Shown here: one piece after another, positions 60,702 to 64,000 of the stretch
Layout of the letters: every line of letters begins with the position of its first letter
Numbering within the stretch: position 1 is the stretch's first letter
Source of the DNA: Macrococcus lamae
Lineage (GTDB): Bacteria > Bacillota > Bacilli > Staphylococcales > Staphylococcaceae
Length of the DNA: 64,000 nucleotides
Assembly (NCBI RefSeq): GCF_004359545.1
Contig: NZ_SCWB01000005.1
Location: 1 to 64,000, forward strand
Reading direction: 5' to 3'
Position numbers and translations under genes: made by a program
The notes under the pieces: generated by a model
Databases searched by the model: none
The model's input: only the letters and a program-made list of their open reading frames with translations
What the model was told of the DNA's origin: nothing

Positions 60702-62069
60702 ATGAAGTACTTAAAACGGACATTAGGCTTTACAGCGGTGTCGTTGATGCTGCTGACTCATCATGTTCAAGCTGCTGAAAGCTTGAAAGTCGGCACAATA
60801 AAAAATTCTAATGCAGTGATAGTAACTAATAAGACAATGATGGCTAAGAAAGTAGCCGGAGATTTTGCTAACTATACATTATATATCAACGATAAAGTGA
60901 CTATTGAAGGTCAACCTTATTATAGAGTTCAGACGTCTGAAGATATTAATAACGCGATTGGTTACGTTAAAATAAGTGACCTTAAAATTCAATCTGTTAA
61001 ACCTATCGCTCCAGTACAGCAGACTGTTACATTCAGTACAAGCACAAAAGTATACAGCATACCTTATGGCACAGAACGACAAGTTGTTGACCGTGCTGGT
61101 AAAGGCGAAGAGATGGCAATTGATGAAGCTTTAAAAGTGGGAAACAGCACTTACCTTCACGGAACATTAGTAAGTGGTGCTGAAGGCTGGGTTAAAGCAG
61201 AAAAAAATGCACCGGCAAAACAGACGGAACCTGCTAAGCCGGAAGTAAAACCTGAACCGAAGCCAGAACCAAAAACTCAAGACTTATCAGAGCCGAAACC
61301 TGCTGTGACGGCAGAACCGAAGCCCGTGCCTCAGCAATCAGTCATTCCAGGTGCTGCAGTCACTCACACAACCGTTCCTACAACTTTGAAAGAAGCAGTA
61401 AACCGCCAGATGGGTCTGACGCCGTCACCTCAAGTATCAGATGGTGTCAAATGGAAGGACGCACGTATGGACTTCGTAAAAAACTATGTCGATACTGAGC
61501 CGCTCATCACTGATGCCGTCGATAAGTATCAGTTCCTTGTCCTTAATGAACCTCAGGGATTATCAGCCGACCAGCTGAATATACTGCTGAGAGGCAAAGG
61601 AATTCTTGAAGGTAAAGGGCAGGCGTTTAAAACAGCGAGTGAACAATATCGCATCAATGAAATCTATTTAATCTCTCATGCTTTTCTTGAAACAGCTGAA
61701 GGACAGAGTACACTTGCTAACGGACTGGAAGTTAAAGAGGAACCTGGGAATAAACGCTTCTATAATATGTTCGGTGTCGGCGCATATGATCGTAACGCTT
61801 TAAAATATGGTGCAAAATATGCAGCTAATGTCGGATGGGACACCCCTGAAAAAGCAATTATCGGCGGTGCAGCATTTATTTCAAGAGGCTTTCTGACAGA
61901 ATCACAGAACACGCTTTATACAATGCGCTGGAACCCTGCTGCACCAGGCAGTTCTCAATACGCGACCGATGCACAGTGGGCAGCTTCAAATGCAAACTAC
62001 ATTGCAGGTTTTTATCAGCAGCTTGGCATTGAAGGCGGCAAGTACCACTTCATACACTATAGTAAATAG
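60702..62069 (+). CDS. Secreted N-acetylglucosaminidase with SH3/GW-like repeats
   Basis: A signal peptide (about 1-25, ending HVQAAES) leads to two SH3/GW-type modules (about 28-105 and 108-186) with YRVQTSEDINNAIGYVK and GTLVSGAEGWVKAEK. A Pro/Glu/Lys-rich linker (about 190-230) precedes the glucosaminidase domain (about 290-455), whose catalytic glutamate is in LISHAFLETAEGQSTLANG. It cleaves the glycan backbone of peptidoglycan and is probably held on the wall or lipoteichoic acid by the GW-like modules. CGGAGG precedes the ATG. The gene stands alone. Confidence 0.9.
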   Translation: MKYLKRTLGFTAVSLMLLTHHVQAAESLKVGTIKNSNAVIVTNKTMMAKKVAGDFANYTLYINDKVTIEGQPYYRVQTSEDINNAIGYVKISDLKIQSVKPIAPVQQTVTFSTSTKVYSIPYGTERQVVDRAGKGEEMAIDEALKVGNSTYLHGTLVSGAEGWVKAEKNAPAKQTEPAKPEVKPEPKPEPKTQDLSEPKPAVTAEPKPVPQQSVIPGAAVTHTTVPTTLKEAVNRQMGLTPSPQVSDGVKWKDARMDFVKNYVDTEPLITDAVDKYQFLVLNEPQGLSADQLNILLRGKGILEGKGQAFKTASEQYRINEIYLISHAFLETAEGQSTLANGLEVKEEPGNKRFYNMFGVGAYDRNALKYGAKYAANVGWDTPEKAIIGGAAFISRGFLTESQNTLYTMRWNPAAPGSSQYATDAQWAASNANYIAGFYQQLGIEGGKYHFIHYSK

Positions 62070-62115
62070 AATCAGGGATATTCATTCTGTGCTCTGATTT
62101 TTAGATATACAAATG

Positions 62116-62174
62116 CGCACCTTAGGATGAAACTGAAGCTTATTGCCTTCATCGTTTCGTTTTCCTAAGGTGCG
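62116..62174. repeat. Long structured inverted repeat after the glucosaminidase gene
   Basis: CGCACCTTAGGA (62116-62127) pairs perfectly with TCCTAAGGTGCG (62163-62174). Inside, GAAAC pairs with GTTTC and GAAG with CTTC. There is no T run on either strand, so it is not a standard terminator. Confidence 0.85.
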
Positions 62175-62234
62175 ACGTGTTTCCTGCTTCATAGAAATTT
62201 ATTCTGAATATACAATAATTATAAGGAGGCAGCA

Positions 62235-63047
62235 ATGTTTATAGAAATTGACGGTTATCCAGTATACTATGAAACCATCGGCAAAGGCGTGCCTGTATTG
62301 TGCATTCATGGTTATGGTGTTGACCATCGAATCATGAAAAATACAGTGGAATCAGTTATTAAAGAGACAGACTATGCCTATTCAAGAATATACATTGATC
62401 TGCCGGGTATGGGCCAGTCAGCGGTTAATCCGAATATCATCAATGCTGATGATATGCTGTCTGTCCTTATGAAGTTCATCCGAAAAGTTATCAAGAAACA
62501 GCATTTCCTGATTATCGGAAACTCGTACGGCGGTTATTTATCAAACGGTATTAACTTTAAGATGGCAGGCTGTGTAGACGGCATGTTCTTCTTCTGCCCT
62601 GTCATTATCGCAGATAGTGAAAAGCGAAAGCTGCCTGTCCATCAGCACATTCTGCTGGAAACTATAAATCCGGGAGACCACAAGAAAGAATTTCAAGAAT
62701 TTTTAAATACCAATGTCATCATCACCAAGAAAAACTGGCAGCGTTACCTGGATGAATTAGTAACCGGTAAGGCTGTTGCTGATACAGACTTTAAAGAACG
62801 TTACTTTAATGACGGTTATTCATTCAGTTTTGAACGTGAGTTGCTTGAAACCCGACATAATTGTCCGATGACAGTTATCGTCGGCAGACAGGATTCAACT
62901 GTCGGTTACGATGATGCCTATAATTTAGTGAAAGATAACGAATTCGGCAACTTTATACTGCTCAATGAAGCAGGACACAATCTGCAGATTGATCAGGCCA
63001 AACTATTCAATGCTCATTTACTGCATTTCTTTAAGATTCATCAGTAA
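62235..63047 (+). CDS. Alpha/beta hydrolase
   Basis: This 270-residue soluble hydrolase has the oxyanion motif LCIHGYGVDHR, IDLPGMGQSAV, the nucleophile elbow IGNSYGGYLSNG (near residue 95), the acid in IVGRQDSTVGYDD and the catalytic histidine in NEAGHNLQID. All three triad members are in place, with the regular GxSxG. AGGAGG precedes the ATG. It is followed closely by a NERD-domain gene. The substrate is unknown. Confidence 0.9.
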   Translation: MFIEIDGYPVYYETIGKGVPVLCIHGYGVDHRIMKNTVESVIKETDYAYSRIYIDLPGMGQSAVNPNIINADDMLSVLMKFIRKVIKKQHFLIIGNSYGGYLSNGINFKMAGCVDGMFFFCPVIIADSEKRKLPVHQHILLETINPGDHKKEFQEFLNTNVIITKKNWQRYLDELVTGKAVADTDFKERYFNDGYSFSFERELLETRHNCPMTVIVGRQDSTVGYDDAYNLVKDNEFGNFILLNEAGHNLQIDQAKLFNAHLLHFFKIHQ

Positions 63048-63081
63048 CGATTACTTCTAAGTGTGCTCAAAGAGGTGTAAC

Positions 63082-63987
63082 ATGCTGTTAAAAAGTCGTC
63101 TTCTTTCTGAGAAACTTCACTATTATCATGCATTGTCCGGTCGCACCAGGTTTACAGCAAATCAGCTTGAAGATTTTCATACGCATTTTAACGGTTATAA
63201 AGGTGAGCAGGAATTCGTTCAGCTTGTCAAAAGTTTTTCTGATGCCATCATATTATGGGATTTGAATATCCGTTCGAAGTTTAAAGGTTCGGCCCAGTTT
63301 GATGTGATCATCATTCATCAGAATACAGTAATCCATTATGACATAAAGAACTATAAAGGTCAGTTCACTATGAGAGACGGCTCTTTAGTAAATGACTTCG
63401 GTCGTGATTTTAAAAATCCTGACCATCAGCTTATTCGAGCACATCATATTTTAGAAGATGTTGTGCACCACTATGACAATCAGTATGTAATAGAAAGCTA
63501 TATCGTATTTATCAATAACCAATTTCATTTGCGTGGCAATACCGATAATCCACGTTGGCTATTCCGCAGTATATTGAACAACCACCTGAAAAAGTACAGC
63601 CATAGCAATTTCATGCTGGATGATAATCAGTCGCTTGGACATCACTTAATCAAAGTGAGTCATCCAGAACTCAATATTAATCCTCTCGAACGCACTTCTT
63701 TTTCCATGGAGATGATAGGGTTAAAGTGCCTTTACTGCGATACCTTGATTCGCGAAGTGACAACTAAAGTAAAGTATTATAAGTGTGAAAGCTGCGGCAA
63801 GAATGAAGTGATCAGGCTCATTACCTTTAAAAGTCTGAGTGATTTATATTATTTAAAAGGAGAGCCTTTTACCATCACCGAAGCTATTGAATGGTGTGAA
63901 GGAGTGAGTCGTGCTTCTATTTCAAGGGTATTGGCTACCAATTTTAAAAAAATCGGTTCGAGCAGAGCTACTAAATATCATTTATAG
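63082..63987 (+). CDS. NERD-domain protein with zinc ribbon
   Basis: The N-terminal NERD (nuclease-related) domain (about 30-150) has YKGEQEFVQLVKSF, QFDVIIIHQNTVIHYDIKNYKG with the nuclease-like D...D/E-x-K pattern, and VIESYIVFINN. A four-cysteine zinc ribbon (CLYCD and CESCGK, about 218-245) and a C-terminal helical segment resembling a winged helix (ASISRVLATNFKKIGSSRATKYH) follow. ATG at 63082 is chosen because AAAGAGGTG is five bases upstream; a GTG at 63061 is rejected. It starts 35 bp after the hydrolase gene. Activity is unproven. Confidence 0.88.
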   Translation: MLLKSRLLSEKLHYYHALSGRTRFTANQLEDFHTHFNGYKGEQEFVQLVKSFSDAIILWDLNIRSKFKGSAQFDVIIIHQNTVIHYDIKNYKGQFTMRDGSLVNDFGRDFKNPDHQLIRAHHILEDVVHHYDNQYVIESYIVFINNQFHLRGNTDNPRWLFRSILNNHLKKYSHSNFMLDDNQSLGHHLIKVSHPELNINPLERTSFSMEMIGLKCLYCDTLIREVTTKVKYYKCESCGKNEVIRLITFKSLSDLYYLKGEPFTITEAIEWCEGVSRASISRVLATNFKKIGSSRATKYHL

Positions 63988-64000
63988 CCGTTTGCCTCTC

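Noticed and set aside
1-64000. tRNA or rRNA genes, CRISPR arrays, prophage and intact insertion sequences
   Set aside because: No cloverleaf-like segments, regularly spaced repeats, integrases or transposases were recognised on either strand.

Overview
The window is chromosomal DNA of a low-GC Gram-positive coccus of the Staphylococcaceae. Several gene runs match staphylococcal chromosome order and protein types: 5'-nucleotidase/hisC/osmolyte-type ABC transporter/recQ/ABC-F/ltaS; pabAB beside queCDE; mpfA; fruRKA; mgrA; cydDC and uppP. The fused PabB-PabC, the pair of secreted M6 (immune inhibitor A type) metallopeptidases and a SarZ-like regulator without the sensing cysteine point away from S. 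aureus itself and suggest Macrococcus/Macrococcoides or a close relative. No rRNA, tRNA, intact insertion sequence, prophage or CRISPR array was seen.

Layout. 0.2-8 kb (minus): an operon for an EgtU/EgtV-like ABC transporter, hisC and a deoxyribonucleotidase, then recQ with a YfmR-type ABC-F ATPase. 8-14.6 kb: ZIP metal transporter, lipoteichoic acid synthase, an orphan PxpC-like protein, a small membrane protein and the folate genes pabA and pabB-pabC. 14.6-16.5 kb (plus): a preQ1-I riboswitch with terminator controls queC-queD-queE. 16.5-25.3 kb: small membrane and stress proteins (one with a sigma-B promoter), an rRNA pseudouridine synthase, mpfA behind an unusual leader, an alpha/beta hydrolase and the fruR-fruK-fruA operon with a tandem operator. 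25.4-36.9 kb: aldo/keto reductase, a COG0523 GTPase, mgrA, DegV, cydDC, uppP, the SarZ-like regulator and small enzymes. 37-44 kb: an exported-protein block with two M6 metallopeptidases and two lipoproteins. 44-48.8 kb: CPA1 antiporter, cupin, CorA, GNAT and DinB proteins.

48.9-52.4 kb is the least ordinary part. An rsgA-type ribosome-assembly GTPase gene sits behind a promoter, overlapping leader ORFs, three mutually exclusive CCATGG blocks and an intrinsic terminator, which is an attenuator layout. Directly downstream an AT-rich cassette (PadR regulator, two paralogous DUF1129/HAAS-like membrane proteins, one broken small gene) is bracketed by two nearly identical copies of an 80-bp two-hairpin repeat. 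The remainder (52.4-64 kb) holds an MFS/DUF456 pair, MOSC, LysR, a sigma-B-type SDR, DUF402, a divergently regulated HlyD/DHA2 efflux pair with a TetR regulator, an SH3/GW-like plus glucosaminidase wall hydrolase, a second alpha/beta hydrolase and a NERD-domain protein.

The genes mostly serve the envelope (LtaS, UppP, glucosaminidase, M6 peptidases), ion and solute homeostasis (ZIP, MpfA, CorA, antiporter, EgtUV-like), redox and stress control (MgrA, CydDC, sigma-B genes), and translation or RNA modification (queuosine, RluF-like, YfmR, RsgA). Start codons were re-chosen where a ribosome binding site favoured an internal codon.
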